From: Nannocystaceae bacterium
Lineage (GTDB): Bacteria; Myxococcota_A; Polyangia; Nannocystales; Nannocystaceae
Assembly (NCBI GenBank): GCA_016763875.1
Contig: JAESSZ010000913.1
Coordinates: 1 to 13,089 of the forward strand
DNA: 13,089 nucleotides
Reading direction: 5' to 3'
Below, in pieces: positions 6,610-13,089 of this stretch; position 1 is the stretch's first letter, and each line of letters opens with the position of its first letter. The notes under the pieces were generated by a model. That model had not been told where the DNA came from. It did no database searches and saw only the letters and a list, made by a program, of their open reading frames with translations. The translations under genes and the position numbers were made by a program.

Positions 6610-8007
6610 TTAGAACTCGACGTCTTCGTCAGCGTCGCCCGTGGCGTACTGCGCTTCGTACTTGGTCTGCAGCTCGTTGAATTCGTTGATCAGGGCCCCG
6701 CCGTCCTCCATGCCGTGGCGCGCGATTCGCTGCCCCCACCAGCCGCCGATCTGGCCCCACTCCATCGCGTTTATCCCGAACTGCTGGGCGAGAATCTCGT
6801 TGGCATCTCGGCCCTGCTCGGCACCCGCGGACTGCGCCACCATGATCTCGACGTAGCGGTCGAGCGAAACCGGTGGCTCATCGCCCACGTCGCCACCCAC
6901 GCCCATCGCACCCGCGGTCTCTCCGGCTGCGCCTGCGAACTGACCCTGACCTGCGCCCGAGAACGCCTGCCCGTAGGCTGTCGCGATGGTCGCGGTCGTG
7001 TCACGGGACATGCGCGCGTTCCATTCCGCACTCACGCGGTCCCAGTGCGCCTGATCGATCCCCAGTTCCGCGATGATCGGTGAGGCTTCAGCCCCGCCCG
7101 CGAGCGCCGCTTGGGCGTGCGCCCACTGCTCGAGCGAAATACCTTCAACGGGCTGCAGCTCGCCGGACAACTCGCCCTCCGCCCGCGCCTGCATCTCGCC
7201 ACGCGTTTGGTCCATGCGTGCGTTCGCCTGGATCTGCATGATCGCGTCCAAGCCGCCGTACTGGGACTCGGCCTCATCACTAACGACGTAGCGCTCGAGC
7301 GTGGCCTTGACTTGGTAGTAGTGCGCCTCGTCGCGGACCCCGTACTCGGCCAGCGTCGACAAGCGTGTCGCCTTGTCCTCCCACGCCTGCTCGATGGTCA
7401 TCTCGCCACGGAAGTAGCCGGCCAGATCGTTGGCAAAGTCAAAGCCTGCCTGGTCGTCGGTCTCCTCAAGGTCGTAGTCGCGCTCGAAGTCGTCTTCGTC
7501 CTCGTCCTCGTCCTCGTCTTCGTCGTCGTCCTCGCTGACGTCGACCTCTTCGAGATCGTCGAGTTCGACGGCGGCTGCCTCCTGTGCGATTGGCTCGGCG
7601 GCGGCAAGATCCGGCTGCAGGACTGGCGCCGTTCCCGGCTCTCCCTCGACGTACAGCTCAGGCCCCGCATCGGCGCCGTACTCCGCGATCTCGGGTCCGT
7701 CTTGCGGGTGCTCCCAACCCTCGGTTGGCCCGGCCGCTTCAGCGGGAGCCACGATCGGCTCGGTACCGGACGACGGCACCTCCGCCGGGACACCCGGATC
7801 GTATCCGTCACCGCCAGCACCACCGGCTTGCGGCGTGGACTCGTCATACGCGGGCTCTGGCTGCGCCGCGTCGTCGCTGTACTCGTACACGGCGTCGTCG
7901 AGTGGCTCGACATCGTCGTCCAAGCCGGGGGCGGCTTGCAGTGGCTCGGGGCGGCGCCCCTCTTTCCAGGCGGTGATCGCTTCGCAGAGGTACTCGTACT
8001 CGATCAT
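6610..8007 (-). CDS. Highly acidic protein with three copies of a helical repeat module, function unknown
   Basis: A 465-residue protein with no signal peptide, so probably cytoplasmic. After a short N-terminal helix (IEYEYLCEAITAWKEGRRP) comes a long low-complexity Pro/Ala/Glu/Asp region (about 25-148). An extreme acidic run follows (about 149-186, nearly all Asp/Glu between 159 and 173). The C-terminal half holds three related modules at about 203-265, 289-350 and 379-455. Their shared core is LAEYGVRDEAHYYQV, IAELGIDQAHWDRVSAEW and LAQQFGINAMEWGQIGGWW; each is preceded by [S/T]-[L/I]-[E/D]-x-[W/Y/A]. The pattern is hydrophobic-Ala-x-x-Gly-[I/V], then an aromatic residue five or six positions later. 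The start is ATG 8007, with a weak GGCGGG upstream. I do not recognise a named family. The acidic tail could bind basic proteins or cations. It is likely transcribed with the membrane gene at 5935-6552. Confidence 0.8.
   Translation of the reverse strand: MIEYEYLCEAITAWKEGRRPEPLQAAPGLDDDVEPLDDAVYEYSDDAAQPEPAYDESTPQAGGAGGDGYDPGVPAEVPSSGTEPIVAPAEAAGPTEGWEHPQDGPEIAEYGADAGPELYVEGEPGTAPVLQPDLAAAEPIAQEAAAVELDDLEEVDVSEDDDEDEDEDEDEDDFERDYDLEETDDQAGFDFANDLAGYFRGEMTIEQAWEDKATRLSTLAEYGVRDEAHYYQVKATLERYVVSDEAESQYGGLDAIMQIQANARMDQTRGEMQARAEGELSGELQPVEGISLEQWAHAQAALAGGAEASPIIAELGIDQAHWDRVSAEWNARMSRDTTATIATAYGQAFSGAGQGQFAGAAGETAGAMGVGGDVGDEPPVSLDRYVEIMVAQSAGAEQGRDANEILAQQFGINAMEWGQIGGWWGQRIARHGMEDGGALINEFNELQTKYEAQYATGDADEDVEF
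7491..7534. repeat. Hexanucleotide-type repeat coding the poly-Asp/Glu run
   Basis: The plus strand reads mainly repeated TCGTCC and TCGTCT units, coding alternating Asp and Glu on the minus strand. The tract is in frame. Slippage here would change the acidic run by whole residue pairs and would be tolerated. Confidence 0.6.
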
Positions 8008-8202
8008 TGGCCCGCCGATGCTAGCGCAACGTTGCCGGTGGCTTCTCCGGCTCCCGCTCGCTACGTCCGAGCGACGTACTGCCGACGCCTACACCCCACC
8101 GCAACATGCCCGAAAACAGGTCGCCACCGGGCAATTGACGCGATGCGCAATGCACGCCATCCCGTCACACGAAGATCTCGCGGCGGTTGGACCGGCGGCG
8201 AG
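8008..8202. other. Intergenic gap between two minus-strand genes
   Basis: These 195 bp have no convincing gene. A perfect 10-bp palindrome GCAACGTTGC lies at 8026-8035. A stem CGCTCG (8055-8060)/CGAGCG (8068-8073) with a 7-base loop could end transcription of the upstream metallopeptidase gene, but no T tract follows. TAGCAT on the minus strand, 13 bp before the ATG at 8007, is at best a weak -10 element. Confidence 0.4.
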
Positions 8203-9306
8203 CTAACGGACGACGCAACTCGAATCGTCGAAAGACTTGCCCGTGAACATCGCAAGTTCCGCGAGGTTGTCCGCCTCGTAAGCCGCGGCGCGATAGGTCG
8301 TGTCGCTGATGCCCAGTTGTGGATACGCATCGGCCACCTGTTCGTAGAAGAAGTGCGTGCGCAACCACAGCAGTTCCACGGCCTCAAGGTAGCCGTCCTG
8401 CGATTGAGCCCACCGATACCACTCGGGGTGCTCGGTTCGTCCGACACGCAAGTAGACTTCAATGAAGTACAGAAACGCCGCAGAGCCGTCGCGCAACGAG
8501 ACGCCCAAGCCGTCAAAATACTCGCCGAATACCGCAAGTCCCGCGACCTCGTTGGCGTACGCCGTCGCCTCGTCGAGTAGCGGGTTGAAGAGCCGTGCCC
8601 CCTGGCTCCCGACGAGATACGTGCTGGCGTAGGTGCTGGCCGCGACCTCTGGGATGAGGTGCTGCATGATCTCAGAACGCGCGAACCCCTGGTCGGCGGG
8701 CAGCGTCACTATCTTGTCCTCGCGAAAGTACAGCGCGTGCGGCAGGCCCCCGCTGTTGGCGTAGTTGCCGTTGAAGAGGTGAGTCTGCTCGTGCACCAGC
8801 GTATCGAGCCAATCGACCATGCCGGACCACGAGTTGGGATCGGAGAACTGGGCCCAGTACGGATCGCCGATCTGCGCCTGCAACAGGTAGGCGCCCGCTG
8901 GCCAACGACGGCCCATCGCCGCGATGACCTGGTCCTTGTATCCGCCGCCGCCATACGTGGCCACGATGTCGTCGACCGCCACGTCGGGAAACAGCGGCTC
9001 GGTGTAGCAGTTCGGGTCGCCACCGCCATCGGGCCCGTCCTCCTCGCTCCCGGTGTCGTCCTCCTCGCTCCCGGTGTGATCGGTCGTCCCGTCGTCGCCC
9101 GGCCCTTCGTCGCCCGGCCCTTCGTCGCCCGCAGATCTCGTTTGGCCATCCTCCTCGCCACCATTCTCCGTACCGGTGTCTGCACTCCCGCCCGTATCGT
9201 TGGCGTCCGCGCTGCTGCCCTCGGTGGCCGTCCACGCCGCCATCGAACCGGACGACTCCGAGTCACAAGCCAACACCAACGGAAGCAGACAAATCGCGAA
9301 CTTCAT
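8203..9306 (-). CDS. Putative zinc metallopeptidase lipoprotein (HExxH, gluzincin-like)
   Basis: A 367-residue exported protein. The signal peptide MKFAICLLPLVLAC ends in lipobox V-L-A-C (Cys14), so it is predicted to be lipid-anchored. Residues 15-98 are a Gly/Ser/Thr/Asp/Glu-rich linker with internal repeats (GDEGP twice; TGSEED twice). The folded domain spans about 100-364 and is bracketed by Cys100 and Cys364, the only cysteines left in the mature part besides the lipid Cys, so a disulfide is plausible. TLVHEQTHLFNG holds the HExxH motif (His172, Glu173, His176). LLDEATAYANE (243-253) supplies Glu246 as a likely third zinc ligand, with Asp245, as in gluzincins (HExxH plus a downstream Glu). 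The position of these two motifs strongly suggests a metal-dependent peptidase, but no named family was recognised. ATG 9306 is preceded by GGGACGGG. The nearest gene upstream is divergent PilZ. Confidence 0.8.
   Translation of the reverse strand: MKFAICLLPLVLACDSESSGSMAAWTATEGSSADANDTGGSADTGTENGGEEDGQTRSAGDEGPGDEGPGDDGTTDHTGSEEDDTGSEEDGPDGGGDPNCYTEPLFPDVAVDDIVATYGGGGYKDQVIAAMGRRWPAGAYLLQAQIGDPYWAQFSDPNSWSGMVDWLDTLVHEQTHLFNGNYANSGGLPHALYFREDKIVTLPADQGFARSEIMQHLIPEVAASTYASTYLVGSQGARLFNPLLDEATAYANEVAGLAVFGEYFDGLGVSLRDGSAAFLYFIEVYLRVGRTEHPEWYRWAQSQDGYLEAVELLWLRTHFFYEQVADAYPQLGISDTTYRAAAYEADNLAELAMFTGKSFDDSSCVVR
9037..9078. repeat. 21-bp tandem duplication in the linker-coding region
   Basis: Two adjacent 21-bp units (9037-9057 and 9058-9078) differ only in the last base. 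On the minus strand they encode the doubled TGSEEDD/TGSEEDG peptide of the metallopeptidase linker. The period is a multiple of three, so the reading frame is kept. Confidence 0.75.
9093..9132. repeat. 15-bp tandem repeat in the linker-coding region
   Basis: The unit CGTCGCCCGGCCCTT occurs at 9093-9107 and 9108-9122, followed by a partial third copy (9123-9131). It encodes the repeated GDEGP peptide of the metallopeptidase linker, again in frame. Confidence 0.75.
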
Positions 9307-9538
9307 CCCGTCCCGATTAACACGCGATGCCGCCCCGATCTGCGCAGAGCACCGCCGCGCTGTTTGCCCAACACGATCTCTTCAATCCGGCGCGCTACAA
9401 CGTCATGGCTCGGCTCGCCCGTGGGATTCCACCACGCATGGCAAACTGCGCGATGCTTCCCTGCGCGCCGCACCGACACGATCGCCGAATCGACGGGCGA
9501 CGCACATCGCGGGTGGTAGCATCTAGCGGGGTGCAGCG
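9307..9538. other. Divergent intergenic region (metallopeptidase / PilZ)
   Basis: These 232 bp should contain promoters for both flanking genes. TTAAT lies about 11 bp before the metallopeptidase ATG on the minus strand. TAGCAT lies about 15 bp before the PilZ ATG on the plus strand. Neither has a clear -35 partner. A 71-codon open frame crosses the region but looks non-coding. Confidence 0.35.
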
Positions 9539-9886
9539 ATGAGTGATGGAAAAGACGCGCCAGAACGGCGCACCGAGGCCCGCCGTGACTGGTGGTTTCC
9601 CGTACGCGTGCAGGCGAGCGGCACCACGGCCGATGCCGTGTGTCGCGACGTCAGCGCGCGCGGCATGCAGTTGGCGCTGGCCGAGGCGGTCCCCGAGGGG
9701 GCCCGAGTCTCGCTCAGTTTTGAGCTTCCCGATGGCACCGGCCTGCGAACGCTCGCGGGACGCATCCTAAGAAGCGAACCCAACGCCGAAGAAAGCCGCG
9801 TGCTGTGGCCACACAAGGCGGGGGTGGAACTCGACCACGCCGACGCCGCCCTGTCCGCTCTCAGCGACAGCCTCCGGCTCGACTAA
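9539..9886 (+). CDS. Stand-alone PilZ-domain protein (putative c-di-GMP receptor)
   Basis: A 115-residue protein consisting of little more than one PilZ domain. The ligand-binding signature is complete: RRTEAR (Arg11 and Arg15 giving RxxxR) at the N-terminus, and DVSARG (37-42, the D/NxSxxG motif), followed by the beta-strand pattern MQLAL, VSLSFELP and AGRIL. PilZ proteins bind cyclic di-GMP and change motility, polysaccharide secretion or gene output through partners. This one has no output domain, so it would act by protein-protein contact. ATG 9539 is preceded by GCGGGG about eight bases upstream. It is transcribed divergently from the metallopeptidase and convergently with the activase gene, so it appears monocistronic. 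The domain call is firm; c-di-GMP binding is inferred from the intact motif. Confidence 0.9.
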   Translation: MSDGKDAPERRTEARRDWWFPVRVQASGTTADAVCRDVSARGMQLALAEAVPEGARVSLSFELPDGTGLRTLAGRILRSEPNAEESRVLWPHKAGVELDHADAALSALSDSLRLD

Positions 9887-9890
9887 GCGA

Positions 9891-9904
9891 GGTCTTAAAA
9901 GACC
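9891..9904 (+). terminator. Short palindromic hairpin after the PilZ gene
   Basis: GGTCTTAAAAGACC is a self-complementary 14-mer five bases after the PilZ stop codon. As RNA it gives a 5-bp stem and 4-base loop with no T tract on this strand, so it is at most a weak terminator, possibly working with the next hairpin. Confidence 0.4.
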
Positions 9905-9933
9905 GCGCGGGCACTCCCCGTTGGAGTACCCGC
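9897..9933 (-). terminator. Hairpin terminator at the end of the activase gene
   Basis: GCGGGCACTCC (9907-9917) and GGAGTACCCGC (9923-9933) pair over 11 positions with one mismatch, around a 5-base loop. Read on the minus strand, the stem begins 22 bases after the activase stop and is followed by GCGG and then TCTTTT, an intrinsic-terminator layout. It also lies 3' of PilZ, so it may serve both converging genes. Confidence 0.65.
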
Positions 9934-9955
9934 CCTATCGTAGGTCAGCGGCGAC

Positions 9956-12900
9956 TCAGCTCGTGGGCGACGTGGTGGCCGCGGGCTTTACAGCCGCCGC
10001 CCCACGGTGCGCGCCAGCCGTCTTGTTGAGCACGGTCGCCTGCGCGGCATTGACCTTCTTGCCCTGCGACAAGCTCAAGTAGCGGCTGTCGACCTTCTTC
10101 TTGCTCAGGCCGGCCGCGTCCAGCAGGACGTCGGGACGGTCCTCGCCAGTTTGCAGCTGCGCCGCTTCAAGCTTCGCCAACAACTCGCGCTGATAGTTCT
10201 GCATGTGCTCGGCGATACGCCCGCGTGCCGACTTCTGACGCTTCATGTCCTGCTCGTAGCGCTTGAGGAAGTAGCCAATCGTCTCTGTCCGGATCTTGAT
10301 CGATCCGGTCGGCTTGTTCTCGTCGATGTCCTTGAACGAGAAGTACGGCGTACCACTCGTCTCGACGATTTCCTCGATCACCGTGTAGATCGGCGCGTCG
10401 TGGCCACACTTGAAACTCGACAACTCAAGCGCCACGAGGTTGGGATGCCGTGCGCAGTACTTGGCGGCCCAGATCTTCTGGTTGGTGTTCTCCGAGTAGG
10501 AGTTCTTCCACACGTCGTAGATGTCGAACGGGTCCTTGATGAAGCCCGCTTCGATGTCGGCGGCGAATAGCGGCCCGACGATGTCATCGTCGATCGGCAG
10601 CGAGTGGATCGTGAAGATCGGGTAACCGAGCTTCTGCAACTCCTCGGGGATCTCGTGATTCATCCCCGGGTCGTTGTGGTACGGACGCGCGAGCAACACG
10701 ATGCCGAGCTTGTCGGTGGCCTCGAGCTCCTTGAGCACTTCGCGGCCCTTGGTACGGAGCTTGGCGTTGAACGTGTCCTGCGCCTCGTAGCCCAGGTCGA
10801 CGGCCTTGGAGTTTTCCTCGACCGACAAACCAAACACGTCCTCGAAGTACGCGAGCATTTCGCGCTTACACAACTTGGGCTCCCGCATGTGCACGAACGG
10901 CACGATGTGGGTGATGCCGCGTTCCTCGAAGATGTCGCCCTCTTTGACGAACGCAGCCTTGGTGGTGTCGGCCGAGCCGACCACCGTGGGACATGCGCGT
11001 GCACCAACGCCCGAGGTCAGCCACGTGTCCATGGAGTCGACCTGCGGGAACACGATGAGGTCGAGCTTGCGCTTCATGTGTTTGACCTCGAGAAGGTTGT
11101 GCATGTGGGCGATGCATACCTTAGAGGGGAAACACGGGTCGATAGCGCCACGCTTGGCGCCCTCTTTGTAGAGTTCTTCGGAGGTGAAGTCCGAGTAGAC
11201 CAGGTTGCGCCCGGGGATTCCCAGCGACTCGAAGTAGGCCGAGAAGAATGGATTTTGCGAGTACTGGTTGAGCACCCGAGGGATCCCGATGCGCAGCTTG
11301 GCGCGTGCGCGGATCTTGTCAGCACGTAGGCGCAACGCCTCGCGACGTGCCGCCAACTTCTTGGCCGGCTCCATGCTCTGGGCAGCCTTGTCCACCAGCG
11401 CCGCAACGCGCTCGGAACGGTTGATGCGCTTGAGCAAACCGTTGACGCGGCTCGCGTGTTTGGCGAACGACGGTGGCAACTCGATCTCCTCGGGGAAACC
11501 CATGCCGCTGTTTTCGACCTGGTCGGGATCGTCGGCGATGATCGGGGGTTTGACGGCCCGCCACACGTCCTTGGCGGCAATAGCGGCCAAGTTCGGGTAG
11601 TTCTTCTTGGCGTCGTCTAGGCCGCTCTTGATCTTGCGCATCGACTCGACGTCCTCGACCTCGCCCTTCTCGCACGTGGCGATGATCAGACGCTTGGTCG
11701 CGATCTGCGTGGTCTCGGTCGCCTTTTTGATCTGCACGAGTTCACCGGCAGCCATGCGGCGCTCGGCTTCTTCGTTCTTGACCTCAAGATCAACGTCAAT
11801 GAACGTGCGCAGGCACTTGTTCTTGCAGAAGTAGCAGCGGGTACTCTCGTCGCGCTTCTGGCTGTAGGAAATGCCCGGCACCTTCTCGAGTCCGATCCAG
11901 TCGGTCTCGTGCCCGAGTTCCTGATGCTGACGACGCGCCTCAAGGGCGGCACCGATCGCGCCCGATTCGCCGCAGTGCTTGTGCACGATGACGTCGGCCT
12001 TGAGGCCCTTGGCGGTGAATCGCTCCTGAATGAAGTCGACCTGCGCTTTGACAGCCGCCATGTTGTGCTGCGTGCCACCCTGGAGGACGAAGCGCGTGCC
12101 GAGTTTGGCCAGGTTGGGGATCTGCGAGACGTACAGCCAGATGTTCTTGGGCAGCACGTTGGCCAAGCCGGCCATGATCTCCTCGGGCGACCAACCTTGG
12201 CGCTGGAAGTCCACGATGTCCGACTGCATGAAGACTGCGCAGCCGTAGCCGAACATCGGCATGGTCTCGGCCGCGAAGGCTTTCTCGGCGTACTCGCGCA
12301 CGTCGTAGCCAAAGCCCGCGGCCGTGCTCTGCAAGAAGTAGCCGTTGCCGGCCGAGCACTGCGTGTTGAGCTTGAAGTCTTTGACCTTGCCGTTCTTCAA
12401 GATGATGATCTTGATGTCCTGGCCGCCCACATCGCACACGACATCGACGTCGTCGTAAAAATGCAGGGCGCTCTCGCAGTGCGCCGCGGTCTCGACGATC
12501 GCAGCATCGGCGCGGAGCACATCACGAAGGATGTCCTTGGCGTAGCCGGTCGTGCCAATACCTAGAATCTCGAGTTTGGCTCCCGCCCCCTCGACCTGGC
12601 CCTTGAGATCCGCGAATAGATCTTTGGTGTCCTCGATCGGGTTGCCCTTGGACAACTGGTAGACCTTGGCAAGGATCCGGGCGTCCTCGGAAAGGAGCAC
12701 GGCCTTGGACGAGGTGGAGCCACCGTCCAGGCCCACGTACGCGCGGTACGTTTCGCCCGCGACGAAGGCCTCCGGGATGAACTTCTCGGGACGATAGTCG
12801 TCGAGGAAGCTGTCGAGTTCGGCCGAGTCTTTGGCCAACCCGGTGCCGCCCGCCTTCTTCTTCTCTTCGCCGCGGCCAACGTCGATGTACCACTGCTGCG

Positions 12901-13089
12901 AGTCCAGGCCCTTGTACACGCCGACCGATTCGTCCTCGTCGATGCCGAACTCCGCGGCACCGAGGGCCGCGTAGTACTGGGCGTTGTCGGGCACGATGAT
13001 GAGGTCGGCCGGGTCGTCGCACGGCGGCAACTCGATCCCCCGCTCTTCCCAGATCGGCGGAATGTTGGCCTGCCAACACTCCTTCATGC
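9956..13089 (-). CDS. Giant 2-hydroxyacyl-CoA dehydratase activase-type protein (BcrAD/BadFG ATPase plus DUF2229/HgdB-like), 5' partial
   Basis: At least 1043 residues are visible; the N-terminus lies beyond the window. Counting from the Met at 13087, residues 1-60 resemble the end of a first ASKHA ATPase domain (IPPIWEERGIELP, PDNAQYYAALGA). A second ATPase domain covers about 116-385: phosphate loops GLDGGSTSSKAV (119-130) and DVGGQD (219-224), CSAGNGYF (244-251), CAVF (283-286), and GESGAIGAAL. Cys244 and Cys283 are 39 apart, the same spacing as the two [4Fe-4S] ligands of HgdC (Cys127, Cys166). A C-x2-C-x3-C cluster follows (418/421/425). The DUF2229/HgdB-like part (about 598-910) has IGIPRVL, DPCFPSK, ACPTV and KCGHDAP. 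Such proteins use ATP to drive low-potential electron transfer in acyl-CoA dehydratase or reductase chemistry. No dehydratase subunits are visible. The tail (1010-1043) is Ala/Lys/Thr-rich and likely disordered. Confidence 0.9.
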   Translation of the reverse strand, partial: MKECWQANIPPIWEERGIELPPCDDPADLIIVPDNAQYYAALGAAEFGIDEDESVGVYKGLDSQQWYIDVGRGEEKKKAGGTGLAKDSAELDSFLDDYRPEKFIPEAFVAGETYRAYVGLDGGSTSSKAVLLSEDARILAKVYQLSKGNPIEDTKDLFADLKGQVEGAGAKLEILGIGTTGYAKDILRDVLRADAAIVETAAHCESALHFYDDVDVVCDVGGQDIKIIILKNGKVKDFKLNTQCSAGNGYFLQSTAAGFGYDVREYAEKAFAAETMPMFGYGCAVFMQSDIVDFQRQGWSPEEIMAGLANVLPKNIWLYVSQIPNLAKLGTRFVLQGGTQHNMAAVKAQVDFIQERFTAKGLKADVIVHKHCGESGAIGAALEARRQHQELGHETDWIGLEKVPGISYSQKRDESTRCYFCKNKCLRTFIDVDLEVKNEEAERRMAAGELVQIKKATETTQIATKRLIIATCEKGEVEDVESMRKIKSGLDDAKKNYPNLAAIAAKDVWRAVKPPIIADDPDQVENSGMGFPEEIELPPSFAKHASRVNGLLKRINRSERVAALVDKAAQSMEPAKKLAARREALRLRADKIRARAKLRIGIPRVLNQYSQNPFFSAYFESLGIPGRNLVYSDFTSEELYKEGAKRGAIDPCFPSKVCIAHMHNLLEVKHMKRKLDLIVFPQVDSMDTWLTSGVGARACPTVVGSADTTKAAFVKEGDIFEERGITHIVPFVHMREPKLCKREMLAYFEDVFGLSVEENSKAVDLGYEAQDTFNAKLRTKGREVLKELEATDKLGIVLLARPYHNDPGMNHEIPEELQKLGYPIFTIHSLPIDDDIVGPLFAADIEAGFIKDPFDIYDVWKNSYSENTNQKIWAAKYCARHPNLVALELSSFKCGHDAPIYTVIEEIVETSGTPYFSFKDIDENKPTGSIKIRTETIGYFLKRYEQDMKRQKSARGRIAEHMQNYQRELLAKLEAAQLQTGEDRPDVLLDAAGLSKKKVDSRYLSLSQGKKVNAAQATVLNKTAGAHRGAAAVKPAATTSPTS

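Noticed and set aside
7491..7534. CRISPR-like or regulatory repeat
   Set aside because: The repeat is a short in-frame microsatellite coding Asp/Glu with no spacers.
8026..8035. GCAACGTTGC palindrome as an operator
   Set aside because: A single 10-bp palindrome in a 195-bp gap with no paired element or identifiable promoter is not enough evidence; it is recorded only as part of the gap.
7111..8580. A 489-codon open frame on the plus strand
   Set aside because: It runs antisense through the acidic repeat protein and into the metallopeptidase gene. Its valine/leucine runs mirror the Asp/Glu repeat of the real gene, and it spans an intergenic gap. It is a product of high GC content.
9327..9542. 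A 71-codon plus-strand frame whose stop overlaps the PilZ start (ATGA)
   Set aside because: The overlap suggests coupling, but the peptide is Arg-rich with no hydrophobic pattern or motif, and it covers the region that should hold two divergent promoters. It remains a weak possibility.

Overview
The window looks like a contig end from a myxobacterium-like (Myxococcota, probably Nannocystales) genome. It is GC-rich with strong third-position GC. It also carries several traits typical of that group: lipoproteins with Thr/Ser/Asp/Glu-rich linkers, a cysteine-rich lipoprotein of a type common there, and a stand-alone PilZ protein. This assignment is inference from style and composition; no marker gene is present.

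Layout. (1) At 1-84 the sequence is about 42% GC and encodes a piece of CysD (sulfate adenylyltransferase small subunit) on the minus strand. It is joined in frame to the signal-peptide start of a GC-rich gene at 169-171. A perfect 7-bp inverted repeat sits at the seam (81-100). The simplest reading is a chimeric contig end, not a real gene fusion. (2) At 171-4552 (minus) lies a tripartite efflux operon. An RND pump is followed by a lipoprotein periplasmic adaptor (ATGA overlap), then by the first codons of a third exported protein (GTGA overlap), probably the outer-membrane channel, lost at the seam. (3) At 4553-4796 is a divergent regulatory region with nested inverted repeats, a phased direct repeat and a short palindrome. 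(4) At 4797-5897 (+) is a cysteine-rich lipoprotein. (5) At 5935-9306 (minus) are three consecutive genes: a lipoprotein with an HExxH metallopeptidase signature, a very acidic protein with three copies of a helical module, and a small membrane protein with a BamE/SmpA-like tail. (6) At 9539-9886 (+) is a PilZ-domain protein. (7) At 9956-13089 (minus, 5' end outside the window) is a giant 2-hydroxyacyl-CoA dehydratase activase-type ATPase/iron-sulfur protein, separated from PilZ by a hairpin terminator.

How the genes may work together. Only the efflux operon is a clear functional unit: the inner-membrane proton-driven pump, its adaptor, and a presumed outer-membrane exit duct. The envelope proteins at 4797-9306 share a cell-surface theme, but nothing in the sequence proves they cooperate. 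The giant activase is an ATP-driven electron-transfer protein with no dehydratase partner visible here. I found no tRNA, rRNA, CRISPR array, insertion sequence or phage gene. The best candidates for undescribed biology are the acidic three-repeat protein with its membrane neighbour, and the lipoprotein metallopeptidase. No recognisable new multi-gene defence or mobile system is present.
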